15,395 nt of DNA, from positions 1 to 15,395 of the forward strand of contig CAKOYC010000012.1 in NCBI GenBank assembly GCA_934130265.1. The letters run 5' to 3'. Each line of letters begins with the position of its first letter. Positions within the stretch are counted from its first letter, which is position 1. The DNA is from an uncultured Bacilli bacterium (GTDB taxonomy: Bacteria; Bacillota_I; Bacilli_A; RF39; UBA660). This document shows, piece by piece, positions 7,633-15,356 of this stretch. The notes below the pieces were generated by a model. The model did not search any database. It was not told the DNA's origin and was given only the letters and a program-made list of their open reading frames with translations. The position numbers and the translations under genes were made by a program.

Positions 7633-9901
7633 CCATCTCTACCTCCTTTTCTTTTTTCTCAATGATTATTTCATCTTTCTTCTCATGATAACAAACCGTT
7701 TTAAATGGACAATACATACAGCTTACATTAACTTTATTTTCTATCTTTGGACTAATACTATAGTCACAATTTCTAATACCTTTAGCAAAAGATAAAATTA
7801 ACTCTTCTATCTTATTTAGTAATTCTTCTTTTTCTTCCTTAGTAATAGTTTTTAAGTATCTTGATAAAGTTCCGGCTTTAGTAACTGCTAAATTCTTAAC
7901 CCAATTACTATTTTCATATTCATCATCTAATAATTCTAAAGTAGTAATATCATCTGCTACTATTCCAAACACTTTCAAGCTTTTCTTTCGTTCTTCTAAA
8001 TCATTATTTTTTACTAATAACATTTGATAAAACAATCCTGCAAGCTCCATATCTTTGTCTTTATTACTCTTCTCTAATAAATAAGCATAGATTGGCAACT
8101 GCAGATGTAGTCCATAATCTAAATAATCAAGATTAAAAGAAATCTTTCCTGTCTTATAATCAAAAATAGCATAATAAGTCTTACCATTTTTTTCTCTTAA
8201 CAGTATTTTATCAATGAATCCCTTTATTTTAACATCATCACCTAAAGATAATTCTAGTCTTTTTTCAAGTAATGGTATAGTTAGGAAGGAGTGAGCTTCC
8301 ATTTCCTTATTCCAAGTGATAATTAACTTTAACTCTTCCCTTAATCTATTTAAAAAGTATTCATCTTTACTATCCCAGTCTAACTTATTTTTTTGATAAT
8401 TAAAACTACTTTCAAAATCAAAGTTATCTTTATAGGATGATGCTAAAACAGCATGATACAAAGTTCCTAGTTTCTGACTAAAACTTTCTTCAAACTGATC
8501 AAGCTTTAAAACATACTTTAAGTAATATTTAAATGGACATAAAGCATAATCATCTATACTAGAATATGATAAGATTAATTCTTCTTTAGGAATAGCAAAG
8601 GAAGAAAAATCATGGTTATAACTTTCATAGTCAAAGAAATGATAATAAGGAAATAACAAGTCTAAATCTTTTCCTTTTTCTCCATACATATAATAGTTAT
8701 CTAATAACTCCCCTAGATATTTTTTATTATATTTATCACTATATTCTACTTTATATAAATCATCAGTCTTAACTAAAACATTATATTCAGAAAGAATTGA
8801 AGAAGGTAACCATTCATCTTGTAATGTTGCTAAAGCATAACTATAAGTAACATTTTTAATAGTTCCTAAAGAATATAGAAATGCCAGTTTACTGTTCTTA
8901 TTCTTTTCCATACTATTTATTAATTTAAGACTATTCTTTTGTTTATCTGATAAGTAATCATCATCTTTATATATCTTTGGATATTTATTCTGCACTAAGG
9001 AAATAACAAATAAATAATCATCATCACTAAGTAAATAAGGTACTTCAAAAACATCTTCTAAAAATGTTACAGCATCTATCTCTTTCTTATTAGGCATCTT
9101 TATCTTACTTAATTTATCTTCTAATAATAAGTCATAATACTTACTATCTTTAAATACTAACATTTCTTCTAGGACTTTTATTATCTTTTTTAACAAATCA
9201 TTATCTTTAATGAGACTTAAGTCCTTGGTTTCTAGATACTTTTTACCTATAATAGTTGCTAAAAAACTTACCCCATCATCATTATAAGGAATATCAAAGT
9301 CTTTAAATATATCATTTATTAAGAACTTACTATCATCATCTTTTCCAGCTATAAATATTTTTGAATAAGAAACACCTTTCTCATTCAAACTCCTTATTCT
9401 TCTAGCAAGAGCTACTATTTCTTCTTTCTTACTCTTATACTCATATATTTCTTCAATAGGACACTTATCTATTCCTATTACTATAGTAGCATTAATCTTA
9501 GTTAATATTTCTTCAAGATATTTATCGATAAAAGGATAACCCATTACTATTACTTCTTTATCTTTTAGATAAGTTAAATCATTAATATCTATTAGTAAGT
9601 CATTACTAATTAATAACTTCTTTCTCTCTTTTAAAAAGTTTAATTTTAAAGAGTCATATTCTTTATTAACATCAATACTAGGCAATACTTTAAGATATGA
9701 ATTAATTATATCTAGACTATCACCTTCTTCTAAGAGAAACTCTACTGCTTTCTTATCAATCTTACAGATATACTTTTCTATAAAGTTTTCCATGGTATCA
9801 AAGTGAATATCATAAATTTTATCTTCTAAAGACAACTTCTTAAGCATCACTTCTTTTAAATTATTAGGTACTATATAATATAAATTATCACTAAACTTCA
9901 T
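7625..9901 (-). CDS. addB: Helicase/nuclease subunit B (AddB/RexB), short form without Walker A
   Basis: Partner of AddA. The C-terminal half is diagnostic. The four iron-sulfur cysteines are C455 (in ALCPFKYYL) and C728-x2-C731-x5-C737, the spacing known for the 4Fe-4S staple of AddB. The nuclease centre reads LGTLYHAVL (H483), GFIDK (D564), DYKTG (D581, K583) and a downstream QLPIYAYLL. The N-terminus, YYIVPNNLKEVMLKK, corresponds to the helicase-like start, but no GxxGxGKS ATP-binding loop is present. That resembles streptococcal RexB more than B. subtilis AddB. The 758-residue length is well below the usual 1050-1170, so the inactive helicase region is reduced. Start: ATG with AAGGAA seven bases upstream. 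It leads the addB-addA operon from its own promoter, which overlaps a LexA-like site. Confidence 0.93.
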   Translation of the reverse strand: MKFSDNLYYIVPNNLKEVMLKKLSLEDKIYDIHFDTMENFIEKYICKIDKKAVEFLLEEGDSLDIINSYLKVLPSIDVNKEYDSLKLNFLKERKKLLISNDLLIDINDLTYLKDKEVIVMGYPFIDKYLEEILTKINATIVIGIDKCPIEEIYEYKSKKEEIVALARRIRSLNEKGVSYSKIFIAGKDDDSKFLINDIFKDFDIPYNDDGVSFLATIIGKKYLETKDLSLIKDNDLLKKIIKVLEEMLVFKDSKYYDLLLEDKLSKIKMPNKKEIDAVTFLEDVFEVPYLLSDDDYLFVISLVQNKYPKIYKDDDYLSDKQKNSLKLINSMEKNKNSKLAFLYSLGTIKNVTYSYALATLQDEWLPSSILSEYNVLVKTDDLYKVEYSDKYNKKYLGELLDNYYMYGEKGKDLDLLFPYYHFFDYESYNHDFSSFAIPKEELILSYSSIDDYALCPFKYYLKYVLKLDQFEESFSQKLGTLYHAVLASSYKDNFDFESSFNYQKNKLDWDSKDEYFLNRLREELKLIITWNKEMEAHSFLTIPLLEKRLELSLGDDVKIKGFIDKILLREKNGKTYYAIFDYKTGKISFNLDYLDYGLHLQLPIYAYLLEKSNKDKDMELAGLFYQMLLVKNNDLEERKKSLKVFGIVADDITTLELLDDEYENSNWVKNLAVTKAGTLSRYLKTITKEEKEELLNKIEELILSFAKGIRNCDYSISPKIENKVNVSCMYCPFKTVCYHEKKDEIIIEKKEKEVEMDA

Positions 9902-9934
9902 TGGTCATTTCCTTTCTTTTGACTGATATGTTTT

Positions 9935-9966
9935 AATTATATTCTATAGAACATATATTCGTCAAT
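9935..9966 (-). promoter_or_regulatory. Sigma-A promoter of addB-addA
   Basis: The minus strand reads TTGACG, an 18-base spacer, then TATAAT, followed by a leader of roughly 25 to 30 bases to the addB ATG. The spacer is filled by the LexA-like palindrome. Confidence 0.7.
9948..9961. promoter_or_regulatory. Candidate LexA (DinR) box in the addBA promoter
   Basis: AGAACATATATTCG matches the Bacillus-type SOS box CGAACATATGTTCG at 12 of 14 positions and is an almost perfect palindrome. It lies between the -35 and -10 of addBA, a position where a bound repressor would block RNA polymerase. The match is seen directly; SOS control is inferred. Confidence 0.55.
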
Positions 9967-9994
9967 ACATTTTTTAATATTTTTTAAAGGTAAA

Positions 9995-10019
9995 GAAAAA
10001 ATCCGTAGAACACGAATTT
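9995..10019 (-). terminator. Rho-independent terminator of murC
   Basis: Minus-strand AAATTCGT pairs with ACGGATTT (one T-G wobble) around GTTCT and runs into a stretch of T. It starts at the murC stop codon and separates murC from addBA. Confidence 0.8.
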
Positions 10020-11317
10020 TATAATAATTTTTTAAAGTTATCAATCAAGTGAGCTACAGTAGCACACCCCATAAAAGCCACTACTCCATCTTTATCTTTT
10101 AATACTTTAGAAATAGACTCTTCATCAACTAATTCACTATTTGGAATTAATTTAATTATATCTTCTGATGATATTGGTGGATAATCTTCTTTTCTTTCTC
10201 TATCACACTTAATTGGGGTTAAATAAACTTTATCAGCTTCACTTAAGGCACTAGCAAACTCATTTTTAAATGCTGATGTTCTTGAATAAGTATTAGGTCT
10301 AAAGATAACAGTTAACCTCTTATCAGGATATTTTTGTCTAATTGCTTGTAATGTTACTTTAACCTCAGTTGGATGATGAGCATAATCATCTACTATAATA
10401 GTACCGTTTACCTCTTCAATAGCAAAACGTCTAGCAGCATTCTTAAAGTTTTCTAATAATTTCTTTATCTCTTCTACAGTTAAATTATTTTGTAAAGCAA
10501 CTATAATACTAGCAGCAGTATTCATCACCATATGATGTCCATATAAAGGTACAAAGAAATTAGAAAGTAGTTTATCTTTTTCATATAAATCAAAATGAGA
10601 GCCATCACTTTCAAGTTTAATATTTTTAATAATATAATCATTATCACTATTTTCTCCATAGAAAATAACTTTATTATTAAACTTTATTTGTCTTATATTC
10701 TTATCATCACCATTAGCTACTACTAGTTCTGCTTTATTAGCAAACTTTTCAAATGTTTCAATAGTATCTGCTAAATCCTTATATATTTCCGTATGTTCTA
10801 ACTCCACACAAGTAATAACTGCTGTTTTAGGATGATAAGCTAAGAAATGTCTATTAAATTCATCTGACTCAATAACTAATAGTTTATTCTTTAAATCAAT
10901 ATGACCTTGTCCATCACCAATAAAATAATTACAGCCAATAGTAGATTCAAATAAATGTTTAAGTAGTGATGTAGTAGTTGTCTTACCATGAGTTCCACAA
11001 ACAGAAATGGTATCAAATTTAGCTGTTATTTCTCCTACTACTTCATTATAAGGTTTAAAAGTAAGACCTAATTCTTTAATTCTTTTAATCTCTCTATGAT
11101 CATCACTAAAAGCTTTAGAAGCTGTTACAATTGTATCTTTATCTAGTGGATGAGTAGAATCATAAAATATTTCTATACCTCGCTCTTTTAAGCCTTTTTC
11201 AGTAAACTTATAATCTTTAGCATCATCATAGCCTGATACAGTATTTCCCATATCATAAAGCATTGAAGCAAGAGTTGCCATTCCTGTCCCTTTTATTCCG
11301 ATGCAATAATATTTCAT
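10019..11317 (-). CDS. murC: UDP-N-acetylmuramate--L-alanine ligase (MurC)
   Basis: Cytoplasmic ATP-dependent ligase that adds L-Ala to UDP-MurNAc, the first step of the stem peptide. It is 432 residues, the usual Bacillota length. The N-terminal UDP-binding domain starts YYCIGIKGTGMATLA (3-17). The ATP loop is CGTHGKTTTT (107-116). The central domain shows ESDEFNRHF (150-158), ELEHTEIYKD (172-181) and HHMVMNTAASI (261-271). The C-terminal domain has ARRF (295-298), DDYAHHPTEV (310-319) and FRPNTYSRT (339-347). The ELEHTEIY and HHMVMN wording identifies MurC rather than MurD/E/F or Mpl. Upstream, TATAAT occurs in the divergent region shared with the radical SAM gene, but its -35 is poor; the Shine-Dalgarno is also weak (GAAAGAAG). 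It is monocistronic, far from the mraY-ftsW unit. Confidence 0.96.
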   Translation of the reverse strand: MKYYCIGIKGTGMATLASMLYDMGNTVSGYDDAKDYKFTEKGLKERGIEIFYDSTHPLDKDTIVTASKAFSDDHREIKRIKELGLTFKPYNEVVGEITAKFDTISVCGTHGKTTTTSLLKHLFESTIGCNYFIGDGQGHIDLKNKLLVIESDEFNRHFLAYHPKTAVITCVELEHTEIYKDLADTIETFEKFANKAELVVANGDDKNIRQIKFNNKVIFYGENSDNDYIIKNIKLESDGSHFDLYEKDKLLSNFFVPLYGHHMVMNTAASIIVALQNNLTVEEIKKLLENFKNAARRFAIEEVNGTIIVDDYAHHPTEVKVTLQAIRQKYPDKRLTVIFRPNTYSRTSAFKNEFASALSEADKVYLTPIKCDRERKEDYPPISSEDIIKLIPNSELVDEESISKVLKDKDGVVAFMGCATVAHLIDNFKKLL

Positions 11318-11376
11318 AACTAATCACTTCTTTCTATACATTATTATATACTATTAATAATTTTTTTTAAACAAAC

Positions 11377-11405
11377 TTTACACTTTTTTCTCTTTATAGT
11401 ATGAT
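11377..11405 (+). promoter_or_regulatory. Sigma-A promoter of the radical SAM gene
   Basis: TTTACA (11377-11382), 17 bases, then TATGAT (11400-11405). The ATG is only 18 bases past the -10, so the 5' leader is very short, with GGTGA as its only ribosome-binding candidate. Confidence 0.65.
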
Positions 11406-11422
11406 ACTTTTGGTGAATTTAG

Positions 11423-12319
11423 ATGAATGAGTTATATAATGCTTGCAATTTATGTCCTAGAAAATGTCATATCAATAGAAATATAACTACTGGTGTTTGT
11501 AACAATACTAGTAGTATTAAAGTAGCAAGAAGTGCCCTACACTATTTTGAGGAACCATCTATTTCTGGTAGTAATGGCAGTGGTACTATCTTCTTTAGTG
11601 GTTGTAATTTAAAATGTTGTTACTGTCAAAATAAAGAAATATCTGTTAATAACTTTGGTATTAATATTTCTATTAAAAGATTAAGTGAACTAATGCTAGA
11701 CTTACAATCAAAAGGTGCTAACAATATCAATCTAGTAACTCCTACTCACTTTGTACCAAGTATTATTGAAGCTATTAAATTAGCAAGAAGAAATGGTCTT
11801 ACTATTCCTATTGTCTATAATACTAGTGGTTATGAAAATGTTGATACTATTAAATTATTAGATGGCTATGTAGATATTTATCTAACTGATTTTAAATATT
11901 TTGATGATAAGTTAGGAGAAGATTTATCAAAAGTTAAAAACTATTTTGAAGTAGCTTCAACCGCTCTTGACGAGATGTATAAACAAGTATCAAAAAACAA
12001 ATTTTCTAGTAATGGTTTAATGACAAAGGGTATCATCGTAAGATGTTTAGTCCTACCTACTAAAGGAAATGATACTAAAAAGATAATTAATTATCTATAC
12101 AAAAAATACCAAGATAATATTTATCTTAGTATCATGAATCAATATACCCCAGTTACTACTAATACTAGTTTTCCTTTTCTAAATAGTAAAGTAAGTGAGG
12201 AAGAATATGATGATATTATTAATTATGCCCTAGACTTAGGAGTAAAAAATGCCTATATCCAAGAAGGTGATACAAGTGATGAATCTTTTATTCCCCCTTT
12301 TGATCTTGAATGGCTTTAA
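11423..12319 (+). CDS. Radical SAM protein of the PflX/PflA-activase-like group
   Basis: The radical SAM cluster motif is C61-NLK-C65-CY-C68 in SGCNLKCCYCQN, giving the CxxxCxxC that binds the 4Fe-4S cluster and S-adenosylmethionine. A second cysteine set at the N-terminus, C8-x2-C11-x3-C15-x10-C26 (ACNLCPRKCHINR), is the pattern of the PflX group, whose members resemble pyruvate-formate-lyase activases. Supporting segments are YNTSGYE (131-137), YLTDFKYF (152-159) and IMNQYTPV. At 298 residues it is full length for that group. No glycyl-radical enzyme lies beside it, so the substrate is unknown. The gene is monocistronic and divergent from murC. Its last 32 bases overlap the convergent queH 3' end. 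Radical SAM assignment is sure; PflX subgroup is likely. Confidence 0.88.
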   Translation: MNELYNACNLCPRKCHINRNITTGVCNNTSSIKVARSALHYFEEPSISGSNGSGTIFFSGCNLKCCYCQNKEISVNNFGINISIKRLSELMLDLQSKGANNINLVTPTHFVPSIIEAIKLARRNGLTIPIVYNTSGYENVDTIKLLDGYVDIYLTDFKYFDDKLGEDLSKVKNYFEVASTALDEMYKQVSKNKFSSNGLMTKGIIVRCLVLPTKGNDTKKIINYLYKKYQDNIYLSIMNQYTPVTTNTSFPFLNSKVSEEEYDDIINYALDLGVKNAYIQEGDTSDESFIPPFDLEWL

Positions 12320-12938
12320 TAGATTCTCTTTCGACTTTAGAATAAATACAACCACAATAATCTTGTCTATATAAATGGTATATATTAGATAGTTCTATGC
12401 TTCTTTTATAACCATTTTTCTTTTTAAAATCAGCATACAAATAATCAACCTTATATTTATCACTTAACTCTTTTCCTATTTCATTTAACCATTTACTATT
12501 CTTATAAGGACTAATTGATAAAGTAGTAGTAAAATAATCAAAGTTATTTTCTTTTGCCACTAAAGATGTCTTTTCAAGTCTTAATTTATAACACTTATAG
12601 CAACGAATATCCCCTTCTTTTTTATCCTCTAATCCTAAAGCCATAGAAATAAATTTTTCTTTATCATAATCACAATCCATTACTTCTATATCATAGCCTA
12701 CTTCTTTTATTAATCTTTTTAATTCCTCTTTTCTTTTAAGATATTCGGAGTAATCTGTTATATTAGGATTATAAAATAAAATGGTAATTTTAAAGTACTT
12801 ACTTATTCTTTCTAAGACAGCTGATGAGCATGGAGCACAACAAGCATGCAATAATAATGTCTTCTTATTATTTAAATCAAGACTATTAAGTATCTTTTCA
12901 CACTCTAAATTATAATTAACTTTTATTTCTCCAACCAT
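12288..12938 (-). CDS. queH: Epoxyqueuosine reductase QueH
   Basis: Non-cobalamin enzyme that reduces epoxyqueuosine in tRNA to queuosine, the last step of Q synthesis (formerly DUF208). Visible family signature: LLLHACCAPCSS (28-39; C33, C34, C37), FYNPNI (55-60), DCDYD (88-92), GDIRCYKCYKLRL (109-121; C113, C116), FTTTLSISPYKN (136-147), DFKKKNGYKRSIELS (170-184) and YRQDYCGC (190-197; C195, C197). These cysteines ligate the iron-sulfur and iron centre in characterised members. The 216 residues are complete. The ATG lies 16 bases inside the end of the upstream paralog gene with AAGGGA ahead of it, so it is probably translated from the same mRNA as the three paralogs. Its 3' end overlaps the convergent radical SAM gene and no terminator is visible there. 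Confidence 0.94.
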   Translation of the reverse strand: MVGEIKVNYNLECEKILNSLDLNNKKTLLLHACCAPCSSAVLERISKYFKITILFYNPNITDYSEYLKRKEELKRLIKEVGYDIEVMDCDYDKEKFISMALGLEDKKEGDIRCYKCYKLRLEKTSLVAKENNFDYFTTTLSISPYKNSKWLNEIGKELSDKYKVDYLYADFKKKNGYKRSIELSNIYHLYRQDYCGCIYSKVERESIKAIQDQKGE

Positions 12939-13789
12939 TCTCTAAATTTCCCTTCTTTAGTATAAACTTTTTGATAATTATCTTTGATATCAGCCATATA
13001 AGGAATATTACTCTTATATGATTCTATAACTATATCAATATTATTTTTAATAAGTTTAATTGTTTTTTTATAATTATGTAATATTTCTAATTGTTTATCA
13101 AATGGAACTTTCTTAACTTTATCATAGTCTTTCTTTTCATTATACAAAAAAGAATAATTACAAAGTAAATAATAATTAGTCACTAAATCATCTGGTAAGA
13201 AGAAAGGAAAAGCTAGTCCTTCATCACCATAATAGAAATTAAGAAGAGCTGCATCATTGCCACCTTCAACAAAGAAATCATTATTATCAATAGAAACATA
13301 ATTGATAACATGAGTACCATGTAACTCTTTTTGATGAAATTCACTGAGAAAATGCTTTATTCTAGAAATCTCTACATCTCTTTTTCTAATATCAACTAAA
13401 GCAATATCATTTTTAATATTAAAACTATTTAAGGACTGACTTAACAATGCGGCAGTATGTCTACAACAGCCACCATTTCCCATAATAGGGACTAACGAAA
13501 GAGGAATAATTCTATCATGATTAAGACTAAGCCCTATTTCTTCTACGTTGGTATTATAGGGGTATTTAGTATTAGATGAAAAATATCCTACATTAATAAG
13601 AGTGTAAGCAAGGAATAATTTTTCTATATCTTTATTAAAATTAAATTTATCAGATAAATTAATCATACTATTAAAAATACAATTGAGATCCCTCACCATA
13701 TTTTTATATTCAGTCTGTTCTAAATAACTGTCAACATACTTTTCATATTGTTCAATTTGTTCAATTCTTATACCTTTCATCATAGACAT
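12923..13789 (-). CDS. Tandem paralog A, transglutaminase-like Cys-His protein, unnamed family
   Basis: Third and last of three tandem related genes. I do not recognise a named family. The core shared by all three reads PIMGNGGCCRHTAALL (101-116; C108, C109, H111), then GTHVIN (158-163; H160, N163) and an acidic position, E175 in FFVEGG. The order GxC..A, His, Asp/Glu resembles the transglutaminase-like/papain fold; C109 would be the nucleophile. The N-terminal region (27-78) is helical with FNFNKDIEKL, and the C-terminus has YMADIKDNYQKV (264-275). No signal peptide is visible, so it is presumably cytoplasmic. It is the longest copy (288), with an extra Gly in the CCRH block and a longer C-terminal tail. 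Start: ATG with AAAGGA seven bases upstream, four bases after the previous stop. Confidence 0.8.
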   Translation of the reverse strand: MSMMKGIRIEQIEQYEKYVDSYLEQTEYKNMVRDLNCIFNSMINLSDKFNFNKDIEKLFLAYTLINVGYFSSNTKYPYNTNVEEIGLSLNHDRIIPLSLVPIMGNGGCCRHTAALLSQSLNSFNIKNDIALVDIRKRDVEISRIKHFLSEFHQKELHGTHVINYVSIDNNDFFVEGGNDAALLNFYYGDEGLAFPFFLPDDLVTNYYLLCNYSFLYNEKKDYDKVKKVPFDKQLEILHNYKKTIKLIKNNIDIVIESYKSNIPYMADIKDNYQKVYTKEGKFREWLEK

Positions 13790-13793
13790 AATA

Positions 13794-14570
13794 TCATCCT
13801 TTCTCTTTAACTAATATCTTTTTATAATTATTAGTTATATCTTTCATACACTCATAATTTTCCATATAAAAGCACTCCAATAAATCCATATTACCAGAAA
13901 TACTTTTTCTTGCTTTACTCATCTTCTCTTTTACATAATATTGTTTGTCTAAATCAACACCTATACTATCATAAAAATCAATTTTCCCTTTATACCAAAT
14001 AGAATAGTCATAAATGCTATATACACTTTGATTAGTAAAAAACTTAACAGCAAAGCCATTATCTATTGCATAAATATTATTTCCAAGAGAATTATTTAGC
14101 ACTTCCAATATAATCTTACCATCAATTTCTTTTAAATCTAAATAGTTAACAGAATGGTTAGCCTTTCCTTCAACCCGATGAAATCTTGCAAGAAATAATT
14201 TTATTTTTTCTATATCATAGTCATCTATCCCTATCTTGGCAGAAGCAACTTCATTCTTTATTTTCATTCTATCCAATATCAATTTTATTAAAGCTGCAGT
14301 ATGTCTACAACACCCCTCTCCAATAATAGGTATTACTCCAGTTTCAACCACCAAATCGTCTAGATTTCCAATCATAGGTATATCACAATTATATCTATAT
14401 TTTTTAGTAACTGATAAGTAACCATTACTTAAAAGTATAGATATAAGTTCAATTTTTTCTAATTCACTATTAAAATTAAAAATTCTACTAAGTTTAGAAA
14501 TATTATCTACAATGCTATTAATATCTTTTCTCAAAGAAAAATACTCAATACTATTAAGATATTCTTCCAT
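13794..14570 (-). CDS. Tandem paralog B, transglutaminase-like Cys-His protein, unnamed family
   Basis: Middle gene of the array. Shared features are FNFNSELEKIELISILLSNG (31-50), PIIGEGCCRHTAALIKLILD (81-100; C87, C88, R89, H90), KIKNEVASA (103-111), ANHSVNYLD (137-145; H139, N142), KIILEVLNN (152-160; E156) and the end NYECMKDITNNYKKI (238-252). The putative triad is C88, H139 and E156 by analogy with the transglutaminase-like fold. Membrane segments and a leader are absent. The RMKIKNEVA stretch mirrors the small helix-strand after the active Cys that in transglutaminases reads like R..GIPAR. Spacing to both neighbours is 4 to 10 bases, so it is operonic. The Shine-Dalgarno is less clear, with AGAAGG 13 bases upstream. 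Enzyme activity is inferred only. Confidence 0.8.
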   Translation of the reverse strand: MEEYLNSIEYFSLRKDINSIVDNISKLSRIFNFNSELEKIELISILLSNGYLSVTKKYRYNCDIPMIGNLDDLVVETGVIPIIGEGCCRHTAALIKLILDRMKIKNEVASAKIGIDDYDIEKIKLFLARFHRVEGKANHSVNYLDLKEIDGKIILEVLNNSLGNNIYAIDNGFAVKFFTNQSVYSIYDYSIWYKGKIDFYDSIGVDLDKQYYVKEKMSKARKSISGNMDLLECFYMENYECMKDITNNYKKILVKEKG

Positions 14571-14580
14571 AAACCTATTG

Positions 14581-15333
14581 TCACCTTCTTAACACTTTTT
14601 GATAATTAGCATCTATTTCATCCATATATGATTTATTTTCTCTATAAAAATCGTTTAATAAATCAAGGTTAGATCTAGCTACTAATACCATATTATTACA
14701 TTCTCTTACAAAGTTTTCTTGCTCTTCCATGCTAAATGGCTCAATCTTATCAAAATTTTTTCTTCCTTCAAAAAATGGTGAATAATTATATATTAAATAG
14801 CTTCCCTTAACCCTTTGACCTCTAAAAAATCTAGTTAATAGGTTTTTATCTATACTATACAAGTCAGCCATTTGGTCAAAAGCCAAATCAAAAGCGACAT
14901 ACTTACCATTTAGTTTAGCTACATTAACGGCATGATTACATTCTAACTCTTGACCTATCAATTCACTAATTTGTAATATTTCATTAGAGTTTATCGTAAT
15001 ATTTGTTACAAGAGCAGCAGCCACATCATTTTCAATTTTAAACCTATCAAGTATCAGTTTTGCTAAAGAAGTGATATGTCTACAACAACCAGCACCCGTT
15101 ATAGGTACTATACCAAGTTCAAATATAATATCATCATACAAATCTGTATATAATATATTATCATCAAATATAATTTTTTTATCTTTCGATAAATAACCAT
15201 AACTAATAAGAAGATTCATTAGAATAAATTTATCGATTTCTTCCCTAAAGCCAAATTCATCTGCTAATAATACTATATTATCTAGAATTTTATCTAAACT
15301 TTTTTTCATTATATCTTTTTCAATTTTAGCCAT
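14581..15333 (-). CDS. Tandem paralog C, transglutaminase-like Cys-His protein, unnamed family
   Basis: First gene of the array and operon. Core: PITGAGCCRHITSLAKLILD (77-96; C83, C84, R85, H86), KIENDVAAALV (99-109), CNHAVN (132-137; H134, N137) and YVAFDLAFD (145-153) with D149. This copy has the most canonical Cys-His-Asp order (C84, H134, D149) of a transglutaminase-like triad. The C-terminal signature is KSYMDEIDANYQKVL (234-248). The N-terminus lacks the 20 to 25 residues that precede the helical region in paralog A. Start: ATG with GAGGTG five bases upstream. The promoter lies just upstream inside the window. B and C look closer to each other than to A in the CCRH block. Substrate and role are unknown. 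Confidence 0.8.
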   Translation of the reverse strand: MAKIEKDIMKKSLDKILDNIVLLADEFGFREEIDKFILMNLLISYGYLSKDKKIIFDDNILYTDLYDDIIFELGIVPITGAGCCRHITSLAKLILDRFKIENDVAAALVTNITINSNEILQISELIGQELECNHAVNVAKLNGKYVAFDLAFDQMADLYSIDKNLLTRFFRGQRVKGSYLIYNYSPFFEGRKNFDKIEPFSMEEQENFVRECNNMVLVARSNLDLLNDFYRENKSYMDEIDANYQKVLRR

Positions 15334-15356
15334 ATTTACACCTCAAAAGCAGCATT

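Noticed and set aside
11315..11376. Full sigma-A promoter for murC in the divergent region
   Set aside because: A TATAAT is present on the minus strand, but the base run upstream offers only TTTAAA at 17 bases or TTGTTT at 20, so I did not list a promoter.
14236..14421. 61-codon open frame on the plus strand inside paralog B
   Set aside because: It lies wholly antisense to a gene with conserved motifs, has no ribosome site and its translation shows no recognisable feature; it is a shadow frame.
12923..15333. Toxin-antitoxin, CRISPR-associated or phage-defence cassette reading of the three tandem paralogs
   Set aside because: No nuclease, integrase, repeat array or antitoxin-like partner is present, base composition matches the flanking genes, and a housekeeping gene (queH) is in the same operon.
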